Assembly: GCA_934654815.1 (NCBI GenBank)
Contig: CAKUGU010000028.1
Location: 1-30,132, forward strand
Length of the DNA: 30,132 bases
Direction: 5' to 3'
DNA from: an uncultured Ellagibacter sp.
GTDB lineage: Bacteria > Actinomycetota > Coriobacteriia > Coriobacteriales > Eggerthellaceae
The notes beneath the pieces were generated by a model, which worked only from the letters and a program-made list of their open reading frames with translations, was not told the DNA's origin and searched no databases. Each line of letters starts with the position of its first letter. The first letter of the stretch is position 1. The position numbers were made by a program, and so were the translations under genes. Shown here one piece after another: positions 1-8,058 of this stretch.

Positions 1-2973
1 GTCGGGGTTGATGGTACCGAGGTTGGCGATGCGGCGGCGCAGCTTGAACACGGCGTCCTCGACTTCGGGGCGGTTGTCGAGCGCGGGCTCCTTGAGCGCG
101 GTCTCAAGCGGAGTGCGGCACCCGTGGACGATCTCGTTCACGGCGGCTTCCACCTGCACCTCGAGCCGCCCCTTGTCGACGCGCGCGGCGCTCATGCGCT
201 CGCTCGCCGCGTCGTAGGCATCGTGCGCGGCACGGGCTGCGGCGCGCGCCTGCGAGGCCTGGGCATGCAGGCCGCTTTGGGAATCCTGCGCGAGGCGCGC
301 CTTGTCCTCCAGATCGACCGTCCAGCGGCGCGCGTTCTGTTCGAGCTCGTCCATGACGGCGAGCAAGGGCTCGATGCGGGAAGCGGAAAGCTCCTTCGCC
401 TTGAGCGCGATGCGCTGGGTCTTCGCGCTCGCGCGCAAATCGGCAAGCTCGCCGGCGCGGGCATCGCGGACGCGCACCGTGTAGGTTTCGCGCTCGACGA
501 GCGTGGCCCGTTCGAGGCGCGCCTCGGAAAGCGCGTCGGTCGCGGCACGGGCTGCATCGCGCAGAGGCTCGGCCGCGTCGAGAGCCGCCTGCAGGCTCGT
601 CTTCACCCCTTCGAGCTCTCCCCCGAGCTCGTCGGCCAGGCGCGCGTACTCCTCGACATCGGGGCGCGCCTTCGCGATGACGTCCTGCGCCTCGGTGCGC
701 TGGCGCTCGACGTCCTCGAGCTCGCGGCGGATCGAAGCGAGCTTGCGCGTGGCGGCGTCGGCCTCGGCGCGGGCGGCGTCGGCCTTGCCCTTCGCGGCGG
801 CGAGCTCCTGGCTCTTCGCGAGGCTTTCCCCCTGGGCGGCCCGCAGCTCCTCTTCGGCCGCGTCGGCCGCGGCCTTCGCCTCCTCAGTCGCCGTCTTCGC
901 GGACGCGAGCTTCGCACGGAGCCCGTCGAGCTCGCGGGCGCGGGAAAGCGCGCCCTGCCCCGCGTCGGCGGCACCGCGCCCGAAGGTCACCTTGCCCCCC
1001 GGCCACACGACGCCCCCGTCGCGCACGGCGAAGCGCAGCCCCAACGTGTCCGCCGCATGGGCGCGAAGCGCCTCGTCGAGTGTGTCGCAGACGACGACGT
1101 CGCCTAAAAGCGCACACACGGCGCGCGCCGCAGCGTCGGGATAGGTGAGCCGGTCGATGAGCGGTTCCCCGAGGGCGCCTTCGGGGCGACCCTGGGCCTT
1201 CGGCATTGCAGCCTGCGTGCCGTCCGCGCGCAGAACGAGCGACACCTCGCCCGCGCGAGACGCCTCGGTAAGCGACGACACGATGCGGCGGACCGCGTCG
1301 TCGTCGGCCACGAGAAGCGCGGCGACGTCGCTTCCGAGCAAATGCTCGACGAGCGCCTCGTCGCCTTCGGGAGCCGACACCTCGTGAGACAGGGGCGCCA
1401 CGGCGGCGTCGAATTCGTCCCCGTGGGCGGAAAGCCAGGCGAGCGCGGGGCCCGAGGCCTTAGCACTCGCACGTTCCACTTCCTCGAGCGCATGGATCGA
1501 CGCCGCGCACGCGCGCTCGGCGTCCTGCGCCTCGTCGCGCGTGCCGCGGGCGGTCTCCGCCCGGCGTGCGGCTTCGCCCACCCGCACGCGCGCCTTCTGC
1601 TCGGCGTCGGTGAGCGCGGAAAGCTCCTCGGTCAAATCGTTCGCGTGCGCGCACGCCGCGTCGGCGACCTCCTTCGCGCGGTCGAACTGGGCGGAGAGTT
1701 CTTGCGTGTGGCCCTCGATGATCTTCATGTGGGCGAGCCCGTTGGAAAGCGCCTCTTTGAGCTCGGCGTGCTTCGCGCGCGCGGCGTTGATGCGCGATTC
1801 CAGGTCGCGGCTCGCACGCCCGAGCTCGGTAGCGCGCTTCTCGGTCTCGGCGCGCTTCTCGGTGACGTCGGCGTGGCGCGCCTCGAGGGAAGAAACCTTC
1901 TCGTCGGCACGGGCGCGGGCGGCGCGCACCTCTTCGAGCTGCGCGGTCGCGGCGTCGAGGTCGGCCTGCGCGGTCTTCTCGCGCGACGCGTTCGCGGCAA
2001 GCGACACGGAAAGCTCGCCCGCGCGCGACACCGCGGCGCGCCTGCGCTCGCGCATGACGAGCACGCCCGACTCGATGCGCTCAACGGCGCTCGACGCCTG
2101 GCGGTGCTTGCGCGTGAGCTCGCCGGCGTCGAGGTTCTCCTTGGCGATCCGCTCGTTGAGCTTCTCGGCTTCGGCCTCGGCCTCTTCGATCTTCGCGCGG
2201 CAGCCCTCGAGCTCGGCGGCGACGGCGGCCTCGCGATCGGACGCGGCGGCGTGCTTTTCCTGGAGCTTGCGCAAGTCGTCCACGGCGAGCTTGAGCGTAA
2301 GCTCGGAAAGCTCGGCGGAAAGCCCCTGGTAGGTGCGGGCGCGCTTGGCCTTGCGCTCGAGGGGTTTCAGCTGCCGTTCCACTTCCGCGGCGACGTCGCG
2401 CACGCGCGCGAGATGCTGGTCCATCTGGGCGAGCTTGCGCTCGCTTTTCGCCTTGCGCTGCTTGTGTTTGAGGGTACCGGCGGCCTCTTCGATGAGCGCA
2501 CGGCGGTCTTCGGGCTTCGATTGCAGGATGGAGTCGAGCGAACCCTGGGAGATGATGGAATGGGTGCCCGTACCGAGCCCCGAGTCGTGCAGGATGTCGA
2601 GCACGTCCATGCGGCGCGCGACGGCGCCGTTGATGAGGTACTCGCTTTCGCCCGAGCGGTACATGCGGCGCGTGATGGCGACCTCGGAGTAATCGACGGG
2701 GATGGTGCCGTCGGAGTTGTCGAGCACCAGATCGACCTCGGCGAGCCCCGTCGCGCGGCGGGCGGAGGATCCGGCGAAGATGACGTCTTCCATCGCCTGG
2801 CCGCGTAGGTGCTTGGCGTTGCGCTCGCCGAGCACCCACAGGACCGCGTCGGAGATGTTGGACTTCCCCGACCCGTTCGGGCCCACGATCGCGGTGATGC
2901 CGGGCTCGAGCGTAAGCACGCTTCGGTCGGCGAACGACTTGAAGCCCTTGAGCACGAGGGACTTGAGGTACAT
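1..2973 (-). CDS. smc: Chromosome segregation ATPase SMC (3' end outside window)
   Basis: The frame is open from ATG at 2973 to base 1, giving 991 codons without a stop; roughly the last 200 residues lie off the window. SMC forms a ring-shaped ATPase dimer, with ScpA/ScpB, that organises and segregates the nucleoid. The N-terminus reads MYLKSLVLKGFKSFADRS, with Walker A GPNGSGKSN near residue 31. Long coiled coil follows. The hinge is recognisable at about 1000-1140 (LLGDVVVCDTLDEA, then DGGVVWPGGKVTFGR). The left edge encodes RRIANLGTINPD, the conserved segment just before the C-terminal ATPase half. All three points are in one frame, so no net frameshift is seen. The AAGGA-type ribosome site overlaps the rnc stop, and only 6 bases separate the genes, so the two are probably translationally coupled. 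Confidence 0.96.
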   Translation of the reverse strand, partial: MYLKSLVLKGFKSFADRSVLTLEPGITAIVGPNGSGKSNISDAVLWVLGERNAKHLRGQAMEDVIFAGSSARRATGLAEVDLVLDNSDGTIPVDYSEVAITRRMYRSGESEYLINGAVARRMDVLDILHDSGLGTGTHSIISQGSLDSILQSKPEDRRALIEEAAGTLKHKQRKAKSERKLAQMDQHLARVRDVAAEVERQLKPLERKAKRARTYQGLSAELSELTLKLAVDDLRKLQEKHAAASDREAAVAAELEGCRAKIEEAEAEAEKLNERIAKENLDAGELTRKHRQASSAVERIESGVLVMRERRRAAVSRAGELSVSLAANASREKTAQADLDAATAQLEEVRAARARADEKVSSLEARHADVTEKRAETEKRATELGRASRDLESRINAARAKHAELKEALSNGLAHMKIIEGHTQELSAQFDRAKEVADAACAHANDLTEELSALTDAEQKARVRVGEAARRAETARGTRDEAQDAERACAASIHALEEVERASAKASGPALAWLSAHGDEFDAAVAPLSHEVSAPEGDEALVEHLLGSDVAALLVADDDAVRRIVSSLTEASRAGEVSLVLRADGTQAAMPKAQGRPEGALGEPLIDRLTYPDAAARAVCALLGDVVVCDTLDEALRAHAADTLGLRFAVRDGGVVWPGGKVTFGRGAADAGQGALSRARELDGLRAKLASAKTATEEAKAAADAAEEELRAAQGESLAKSQELAAAKGKADAARAEADAATRKLASIRRELEDVERQRTEAQDVIAKARPDVEEYARLADELGGELEGVKTSLQAALDAAEPLRDAARAATDALSEARLERATLVERETYTVRVRDARAGELADLRASAKTQRIALKAKELSASRIEPLLAVMDELEQNARRWTVDLEDKARLAQDSQSGLHAQASQARAAARAAHDAYDAASERMSAARVDKGRLEVQVEAAVNEIVHGCRTPLETALKEPALDNRPEVEDAVFKLRRRIANLGTINPD

Positions 2974-2979
2974 AGGTTC

Positions 2980-3870
2980 CTATCCTTGATGCTTATGCTG
3001 GCGAGCTGCTTCCTTCTCGGCCTTGGCGCGGGCGCGCTGGTCGGCCTTTTCCGCCTTGGCGCGGGCGGCGGCCTCCTCCTTGGCAGCCTTGGCAGCCGCC
3101 TTCTCGGCCTTGGCGCGGGCGGCGGCCTCCTCCTTGGCGGCGCGTTCCTCTTCGGTCATGCCGATGCCGAAGAACTCGGAAAGGCGTGCGAGCGTGCTCT
3201 TGGCGGCCTGGCTCTCGGCCTCCTTCTTCGTGCGGCCGGTGCCGCGCGCGAGCCCCTGCTCGCCCGCGTAGACCTGCGCGACGAAGGTGCGGTCGTGCGG
3301 GGGGCCTTGCGTCTCGATGAGCTTGTAGGTGGGCGTGATGCCGTCTTCCTGCAGCTTCTCCTGCAGCGCGCTCTTGGGGTTTTCCGGCTGGGCGGCCAGA
3401 TCGAGCGACATGTGCGGGATGAGCGTGCGGCGCACGAACGTCACCGCCGCGTTGATGCCGCCGTCGAGGTAGAGCGCGGCGACGACCGCCTCGTAGACGT
3501 TCTCGAGCGCGGAATGCAGGCCGCGCTTGCCCGTGCCGGTTTCGGACGAGCCGAACACGATGATGTCGGCGAACCCGAGCTTCGCGGCGACGTCGGACAG
3601 GCTCGTGCCCGCGACGAGCGCCACCTTGATGCGGGTAAGGCCGCCCTCATCGATCTCATGGAAGCTGTCAAACGCGATCGCCGCGACGATGGCGCCGAGG
3701 ATGGAGTCGCCCAAAAACTCGAGGCGCTCGTAGGAGTATTTCACCGCCTTGCCCTCGGTCGCGGACGGATGCGTGATAGCGGAAAGCAGGAGCTGCTCCT
3801 GCTTGAACTCGTAGCCTAGGATCTTCTGGGCGAGTGCGAGCTTCTCTTCTTGTTCTTCGGTTAGCGCCAT
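2980..3870 (-). CDS. rnc: Ribonuclease III
   Basis: Double-strand-specific endoribonuclease that processes rRNA precursors and structured mRNAs. I chose ATG at 3870 (MALTEEQ) because AAGGTGG lies 9 bases upstream; an in-frame ATG at 3894 has no such site. The 296-residue product has the catalytic signature ERLEFLGDSIL (residues 48-58), DEGGLTR (74-80) and ENVYEAVVAALYLDGG (123-138), then a double-stranded-RNA-binding domain at about 164-232. The position that is normally Asp two residues before VE/YEA (E. coli D114) is Asn124 here, while the catalytic Glu127 is kept. After residue 240 comes a tail of about 56 residues rich in Ala, Lys, Glu and Arg, containing an 18-residue duplication; most family members end near residue 230-250. 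It lies about 60 bases downstream of plsX and just upstream of smc, the usual order. Confidence 0.95.
   Translation of the reverse strand: MALTEEQEEKLALAQKILGYEFKQEQLLLSAITHPSATEGKAVKYSYERLEFLGDSILGAIVAAIAFDSFHEIDEGGLTRIKVALVAGTSLSDVAAKLGFADIIVFGSSETGTGKRGLHSALENVYEAVVAALYLDGGINAAVTFVRRTLIPHMSLDLAAQPENPKSALQEKLQEDGITPTYKLIETQGPPHDRTFVAQVYAGEQGLARGTGRTKKEAESQAAKSTLARLSEFFGIGMTEEERAAKEEAAARAKAEKAAAKAAKEEAAARAKAEKADQRARAKAEKEAARQHKHQG
3053..3138. repeat. In-frame 54-nt tandem duplication in rnc tail
   Basis: Two identical 32-base copies (3053-3084 and 3107-3138) lie 54 bases apart, which is exactly 18 codons. They encode the repeated Ala/Lys/Glu-rich block AAKEEAAARAKAEKA in the RNase III tail. 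The period keeps the frame, so expansion or contraction would change tail length without truncating the protein. Confidence 0.85.
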
Positions 3871-3931
3871 GCTGTATAACCACCTTGAATGCAATCGAAT
3901 TGCGCAACGGAAACGTCGAGTCGTTAACGGT

Positions 3932-4999
3932 TTATTCTACCTTGGGATCATCCTTCTGGCTTGCTCCGGAGAAGGTTTGCGCGATTATTTCAGAAACGTT
4001 CTCGCGGGCGGCGCGCGCCGTCACGAGGACGCCGTTCTTGATGGCCTTGGCGTTCGACGAGCCGTGCCCGATGACGACGGCGCCCTTGCAGCCGAGCAGC
4101 GGCGCCCCGCCGTAGGTGTCGGCGCTCATGCGGTCTTTGAGCTCGTAGAGCTCGCCTTTGAGCGCGAGCGCGCCGAGCTTCGCCTTCGTGGAGGAGAGCA
4201 TCGCCTCCTTGACGAGCTTGAAGAGCACTTTCGAGGTTCCCTCGATCGTCTTGAGCGTTACGTTGCCGGTGAAGCCGTCGCACACGACGACGTCGAAGTC
4301 GCCGGTCAGGATGTCGCGCCCCTCGGCGTTGCCCACGAAACCGGGGACCTGCTTCTTCATGAGGGGGTAGGCCTTCTGGGCGAGCTCGTTTCCCTTCGTT
4401 TCCTCTTCCCCGATGTTGAGCAGGCCGACGCGCGGGTTCTCGAACCCGAGGATGCGCTCGGCGTACACGCTCGCCATGCGGGCGAACTGCACGAGGTAGG
4501 CCGGCTTGCAGTCAGCGTTCGCGCCGACGTCGCACAGAAGCACCGGGTGGTCCGGCGCGGGCAGCGGCATGGAGATCGCCGGACGCTGCACGCCCTTCAC
4601 GCGCCCGATAACGAGCGTGGCTGCGGCGAGGCAGGCGCCGGTTGAGCCCGCAGAGAAGAAGCCCGCGGCCGCGCCTTCCTTCACGAGCCGGCAGCCCACG
4701 ACGAGCGAGGAGTCCTTCTTGGCCCGGACGGCGCGCGCGGGGTGCTCGGCCATGTCGATGATCTCGGTGGTCGCCTTCGCCTCGCAGCGGTCGTGTTCGG
4801 CCGCGAACGGTTCCACCACCTCGGCCGGGCCGCAGAGGATGATCTTCAGCTTCGCATCGGCGTCAAGCGCGGCGGCAACGCCCTCGAGCACGACGCCCGG
4901 TGCGTTGTCGCCGCCCATGGCGTCGACGGCGATGACGGTTTCAGATCCCGCGGAGGCGGCGACGGGCGCGGATTGCGCCTCTCGTTTTCTTCTGGACAT
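3932..4999 (-). CDS. plsX: Phosphate acyltransferase PlsX
   Basis: Converts acyl-ACP and phosphate to acyl-phosphate, the acyl donor for the membrane acyltransferase PlsY, which is also in this window (26282-26923). The start at 4999 (MSRRKREAQ) is preceded by GAAGGGAA; an upstream ATG at 5056 has no such support. The product is 355 residues, slightly longer than the usual 330-345 because of a basic, Ala/Ser-rich leader before the diagnostic VIAVDAMGGDNAPG. Other family segments are LLCDVGANADCKP, GLLNIGEEETKGN and VVCDGFTGNVTLKTIEG. It sits between rpmF and rnc. In many bacteria fabD, fabG and acpP lie between plsX and rnc; here rnc follows directly. Confidence 0.96.
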   Translation of the reverse strand: MSRRKREAQSAPVAASAGSETVIAVDAMGGDNAPGVVLEGVAAALDADAKLKIILCGPAEVVEPFAAEHDRCEAKATTEIIDMAEHPARAVRAKKDSSLVVGCRLVKEGAAAGFFSAGSTGACLAAATLVIGRVKGVQRPAISMPLPAPDHPVLLCDVGANADCKPAYLVQFARMASVYAERILGFENPRVGLLNIGEEETKGNELAQKAYPLMKKQVPGFVGNAEGRDILTGDFDVVVCDGFTGNVTLKTIEGTSKVLFKLVKEAMLSSTKAKLGALALKGELYELKDRMSADTYGGAPLLGCKGAVVIGHGSSNAKAIKNGVLVTARAARENVSEIIAQTFSGASQKDDPKVE

Positions 5000-5140
5000 G
5001 AATACGTTCCCTTCGGTTCCGCGCACACAGCGCCCAGTAGCGAAAAAGCCTCCCACTCATCTGCATTCGCACGACAAGCTGGGAGGCTTCCTTTTGCCTA
5101 TGAAGAAGCTAGCAAGCAAGCGCCAAGGCGCGTGCAGCAG

Positions 5141-5320
5141 CTATTCGGTCTCGATGACCTCGCGGTTCTTGTAGAAGCCGCAGTTCGGGCACACGCGATG
5201 CGGAAGTTTCACTTCGCCGCACTGCGGGCACACGGAACGGGCGGGCGCATCGATGCGATCGTTTGCGCTGCGACGATGATGAGTGCTTGCACGACCCATT
5301 TTTTGCTTAGGTACTGCCAT
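5141..5320 (-). CDS. rpmF: 50S ribosomal protein L32
   Basis: A 59-residue protein starting MAVPKQKMGRASTHHRRS and ending YKNREVIETE. It carries two CxxC pairs (C31/C34 and C44/C47) that form the zinc ribbon of the Zn-type L32. The start is fixed by a strong AGAAGGAG site 7 bases upstream and by the invariant AVPK-K start of the family. L32 belongs to the large subunit near the peptidyl-transferase exit region. It is the first gene of the run rpmF-plsX-rnc-smc and has its own upstream promoter. Its usual upstream partner, DUF177/yceD, lies about 4 kb away, across the accessory module. Confidence 0.96.
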   Translation of the reverse strand: MAVPKQKMGRASTHHRRSANDRIDAPARSVCPQCGEVKLPHRVCPNCGFYKNREVIETE

Positions 5321-5341
5321 AATCTAGCTCCTTCTACACAC

Positions 5342-5364
5342 CGAGCGGATTTCCGAACCGCTCG
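5342..5364 (-). promoter_or_regulatory. Stem-loop in rpmF leader
   Basis: CGAGCGG and CCGCTCG form a perfect 7-bp stem with a 9-base loop, between the predicted promoter (5394-5422) and the rpmF ribosome site. No T-run follows, so it is not an obvious terminator. It could stabilise the leader or be a protein-binding site; its function is unknown. Confidence 0.4.
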
Positions 5365-5393
5365 TATATCACTTGGTAAACACGCGAAGAGAT

Positions 5394-5422
5394 ATGATAG
5401 CAAAGGAAACGCCGCAACGCAA
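5394..5422 (-). promoter_or_regulatory. Predicted promoter for rpmF-plsX-rnc-smc
   Basis: On the minus strand TTGCGT (5417-5422) and TATCAT (5394-5399) are separated by 17 bases, a reasonable match to a housekeeping promoter. It lies about 75 bases upstream of the rpmF start and downstream of the hydrolase stop. This fits rpmF having its own promoter after separation from yceD. Confidence 0.5.
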
Positions 5423-5478
5423 GCGGTTTTGCGCGTTTCACCACAACTCGCAACCTCTCCGGCGCGAAATCGAGCCGC

Positions 5479-6489
5479 TTAGACGAACGAGGGCACGAGC
5501 TTCACCTCGGGAAGCGGGGTGCGCGGGTGCTTTTCGCGGTCGATGCCCGACAGAGTGTCGGCGAAGTCGATGAAGCGGTCCATGTTGCGCGAGGTCTTGA
5601 ACCACGCGTCGCCGTGCTCCGCCCCTTCGACGAGCTCGAGGACGGCGCGCTTGCCGATAAGCTCGTCCTTCATGAGGTCGTACTGCTCGTGCGGGTCGGC
5701 CGAGCGGTACGCGACGCACTCGCCGTCGTGCAGCCCCTGAAGCGTCTCGTAGAGCGCGACGGACTGCTCGAAGGGCACGACCTCGTCCCCCGTGCCGTGC
5801 TGGATGAGCATCGGCGGCACGTTCTCGGGGCGGCGCTTGATGGCCTTCACGGGGCTTGCCATCTCGCAGCGCTCCTCCGGCTCGGCCACGATGCAGAAGC
5901 CCATGAGCTGGTCGGGGGGCGAAAACGGGTTGTCGCCGTCGTCGCGGTGGCCGGTCTGGTGCTCGCAAACGTAGAGGTCGGACACGCCGTACATGGAGAA
6001 GCACCCCTGCACCGTCGAGTCGCCGCAGTCGCCGAGCAGGCAGTCCTCGAAGTCGGTGTCGTCGTTGGTGGTGGCGACCGTCTGGGCGATGTGCCCGCCG
6101 GAGGAATTGCCGCACACGATGAAGCATTCGGGGTCGAGGTGGTACTCCTCGGCGTGGTTGCGCAGGAAGCGGATGGCGGCCTTCACGTCATTCACCTGGG
6201 CGGGCCACTTCGCATGCGAGCTTAGACGGTAGCCCACGCTCGCCACGGCGTAGCCCTGCGAGGCCGCCTGGAAGAGCGCGGCGATGTTGTCGGCGCGCTT
6301 GAAGCGGAACTTCCAGGCGCCGCCGTGCACCGCGACGACCACCGGGAAGGGGCCCTCCCCCTCGTCGGGGAGCACGAGGTCGAGCTTCTCGCGCTCGTGC
6401 GCGTCGGCGTAGGGAACGTCGAGGTAGGTGCGCTTGAACTGGCTCATGTCGACGGCCATGAAGGGCGCGTCTTGCATTTCTTCGGTCAT
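5479..6489 (-). CDS. Alpha/beta hydrolase (esterase/lipase-like)
   Basis: A 336-residue serine hydrolase of the carboxylesterase / BD-FAE-like group. Visible catalytic features are the oxyanion-hole motif HGGAW (55-59), nucleophile elbow G-N-S-S-G-G (Ser129), acid HGTGDEVVP (Asp235) and base EGAEHGDAWF (His292). There is no signal peptide, so it should act in the cytoplasm. AGAAGGAG lies 8 bases before the ATG. It begins 31 bases after the MFS transporter stop, on the same strand, so the two probably share a transcript under the divergent LysR regulator. A plausible reading is import of an esterified or lactone-type compound followed by hydrolysis; the substrate cannot be told from sequence. 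Confidence 0.85.
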   Translation of the reverse strand: MTEEMQDAPFMAVDMSQFKRTYLDVPYADAHEREKLDLVLPDEGEGPFPVVVAVHGGAWKFRFKRADNIAALFQAASQGYAVASVGYRLSSHAKWPAQVNDVKAAIRFLRNHAEEYHLDPECFIVCGNSSGGHIAQTVATTNDDTDFEDCLLGDCGDSTVQGCFSMYGVSDLYVCEHQTGHRDDGDNPFSPPDQLMGFCIVAEPEERCEMASPVKAIKRRPENVPPMLIQHGTGDEVVPFEQSVALYETLQGLHDGECVAYRSADPHEQYDLMKDELIGKRAVLELVEGAEHGDAWFKTSRNMDRFIDFADTLSGIDREKHPRTPLPEVKLVPSFV

Positions 6490-6520
6490 GATGCGTTTCT
6501 CCTTCTCGAATCCGCCTGGC

Positions 6521-7828
6521 CTACGCGGCGTCGGTCGTAGCCTCGGCAGCGTTGCCTTTGCCTTTGCCCTTGCCCTTCTTCAGGACGAGCCCCACGATCC
6601 CGACGATGCCGCACGCGATGCAGAGGATGGCGCCCATCCACATGTCGGCCGAGTACTGCGCGGCGCTCGGCGCGAACTGATACAGACCGAGGCTCGGCGC
6701 GAGTGCGAGCGACGCGGCGGTGTAGTACGAGGAGATGAACACGGCGATCTTCACGCCGGTCTGGCAGAAGGCGCCGATCTTACCCTTCACGGAGTCGGGC
6801 GCGCCGTCGGCGGCCGATGCCATGGAGTTGATCATGAGCTGCAGGCCGAAGAAGCTGAACAGGCACATCGAAAGGGCGATGCCGATGAAGGAGTGCATGT
6901 TGACGATGATGAGGAACGCCGCCGCCATGCCGAACAGGCAGAGCACGCGCCCGCCCAAGCGCTTCGTCACGCTGAAGATCGGGCCGAAGAAGGCGCTTAC
7001 CACCATGCCGAAGATCATGGAGATCGAGGAGAGGGTGCCGGTGGTCGCGGCGTCACCGATGCCGAGCTCGCTCACGAGCGAGGAGAGGCTCACCGTCATG
7101 CCCTGGAACACGAGCGTGAAGAAGAACACGAGGAAGATGCATATCCAGGAAGAAAGCGGGATGCGATCCTTCTTGGCGGATGCGGTCGCCTTGTCGGCGT
7201 CTGCCTTCTTCTCGGGTGCGGCCATCTCAGGCTCTTTCATGAACAGGAGCACGAGCACGAACGCCACGGTGACGATGAGGTAGGCCAGAAACACCATGTG
7301 CCAGCCGAGCGTTGCCAGGATGCCGCCGACCTGCATGAACACGATGTTGCCGAGCGAGCCCGCGACCTGGGTGAATCCCATGTAGCGACCGAGTTCCTTA
7401 CCGGAGAAGAACATGTACATGAGGCTCACCTCGACGCCCAAGCACGACGCCTGACCGATGCCGAACAGGAAGCGGCACACGAGGATCGCGTAGAGGTTGT
7501 CGATGAAGAACGGAGCGACGCCCATGACGACCATGAGCGCCGTCGCGGAAAGCAGGATGGTGCGGAAGCGCACCTTGGTGCCGGCGACAAGGCCGATCAA
7601 GATGGTCACCGGGATGCCGACGAGCGACGGCAGCGTGTAGATGTACATGACCGTGGTGCGGTCGAAATCGGGGAACGCGTTGTAGAGCGTCTGAAGCGCC
7701 GGCGACACGGTCATCGTCGAGCACACGACGAAGTACAGCGAAAGGATCGCTATGAGGATCTTCGTCTTCTCCCCTTTTGACAGATTCGCGATTTGCTCTT
7801 TGGTAAGAGCCTTCGACGAGGATGTCAT
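6521..7828 (-). CDS. MFS transporter
   Basis: A 435-residue membrane protein with about 12 hydrophobic segments in two halves, split by a charged cytoplasmic loop (KEPEMAAPEKKADADKATAS). The start at 7828 (MTSSSKALTKEQ) has AAGGAGGG 5 bases upstream. The first half has the major-facilitator-like loop GLVAGTKVRFRTILL and RFLFGIGQASCLGVEVSL. The C-terminal tail is KKGKGKGKGN followed by an Ala/Thr-rich end, encoded by a hexanucleotide repeat near 6552-6580. Together with the downstream hydrolase and the divergent LysR gene it forms a transport-and-hydrolysis module. The direction of transport and the substrate are unknown. Confidence 0.88.
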   Translation of the reverse strand: MTSSSKALTKEQIANLSKGEKTKILIAILSLYFVVCSTMTVSPALQTLYNAFPDFDRTTVMYIYTLPSLVGIPVTILIGLVAGTKVRFRTILLSATALMVVMGVAPFFIDNLYAILVCRFLFGIGQASCLGVEVSLMYMFFSGKELGRYMGFTQVAGSLGNIVFMQVGGILATLGWHMVFLAYLIVTVAFVLVLLFMKEPEMAAPEKKADADKATASAKKDRIPLSSWICIFLVFFFTLVFQGMTVSLSSLVSELGIGDAATTGTLSSISMIFGMVVSAFFGPIFSVTKRLGGRVLCLFGMAAAFLIIVNMHSFIGIALSMCLFSFFGLQLMINSMASAADGAPDSVKGKIGAFCQTGVKIAVFISSYYTAASLALAPSLGLYQFAPSAAQYSADMWMGAILCIACGIVGIVGLVLKKGKGKGKGNAAEATTDAA

Positions 7829-7893
7829 TTTTACCCTCCTTGGATTCCGCGGTCGCAACCGCGTAGGGGCGGGCCGATCGATGAGGTGCATCT

Positions 7894-7955
7894 CGCTTCC
7901 CCTTGCCTGTTGCCCGCCGCGAGACAGCGCGAATTATTTCGCAACAGGGAAAGCG
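7894..7955. promoter_or_regulatory. Divergent MFS/lysR control region with dyads
   Basis: Between the divergent MFS and LysR genes, an inverted repeat pairs CCTGTTGC (7906-7913) with GCAACAGG (7941-7948), with further partial matches outward (CGCTTCC to GGAAAGCG). Inside it is a second dyad, GCGAA-TTAT-TTCGC (7929-7942). LysR-type regulators usually bind such sites between themselves and a divergent target, so this is the best candidate operator. This placement is inference. Confidence 0.5.
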
Positions 7956-8058
7956 AAATCCAATAGAGAGGGTCGTGATAAGATAAAGAAGTTTTATATC
8001 AGCAGCTCAGAGCGTCGGGAGTTCGCTTTAGCCCCTGATTGGAAGGAGTGCGCGCCTC

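Noticed and set aside
124..2808. Long open plus-strand frames (327 and 488 codons) opposite smc
   Set aside because: They are Arg/Leu/Gly-rich antisense frames of GC-rich DNA with no domain features, while the minus strand encodes a clear SMC across the same bases.
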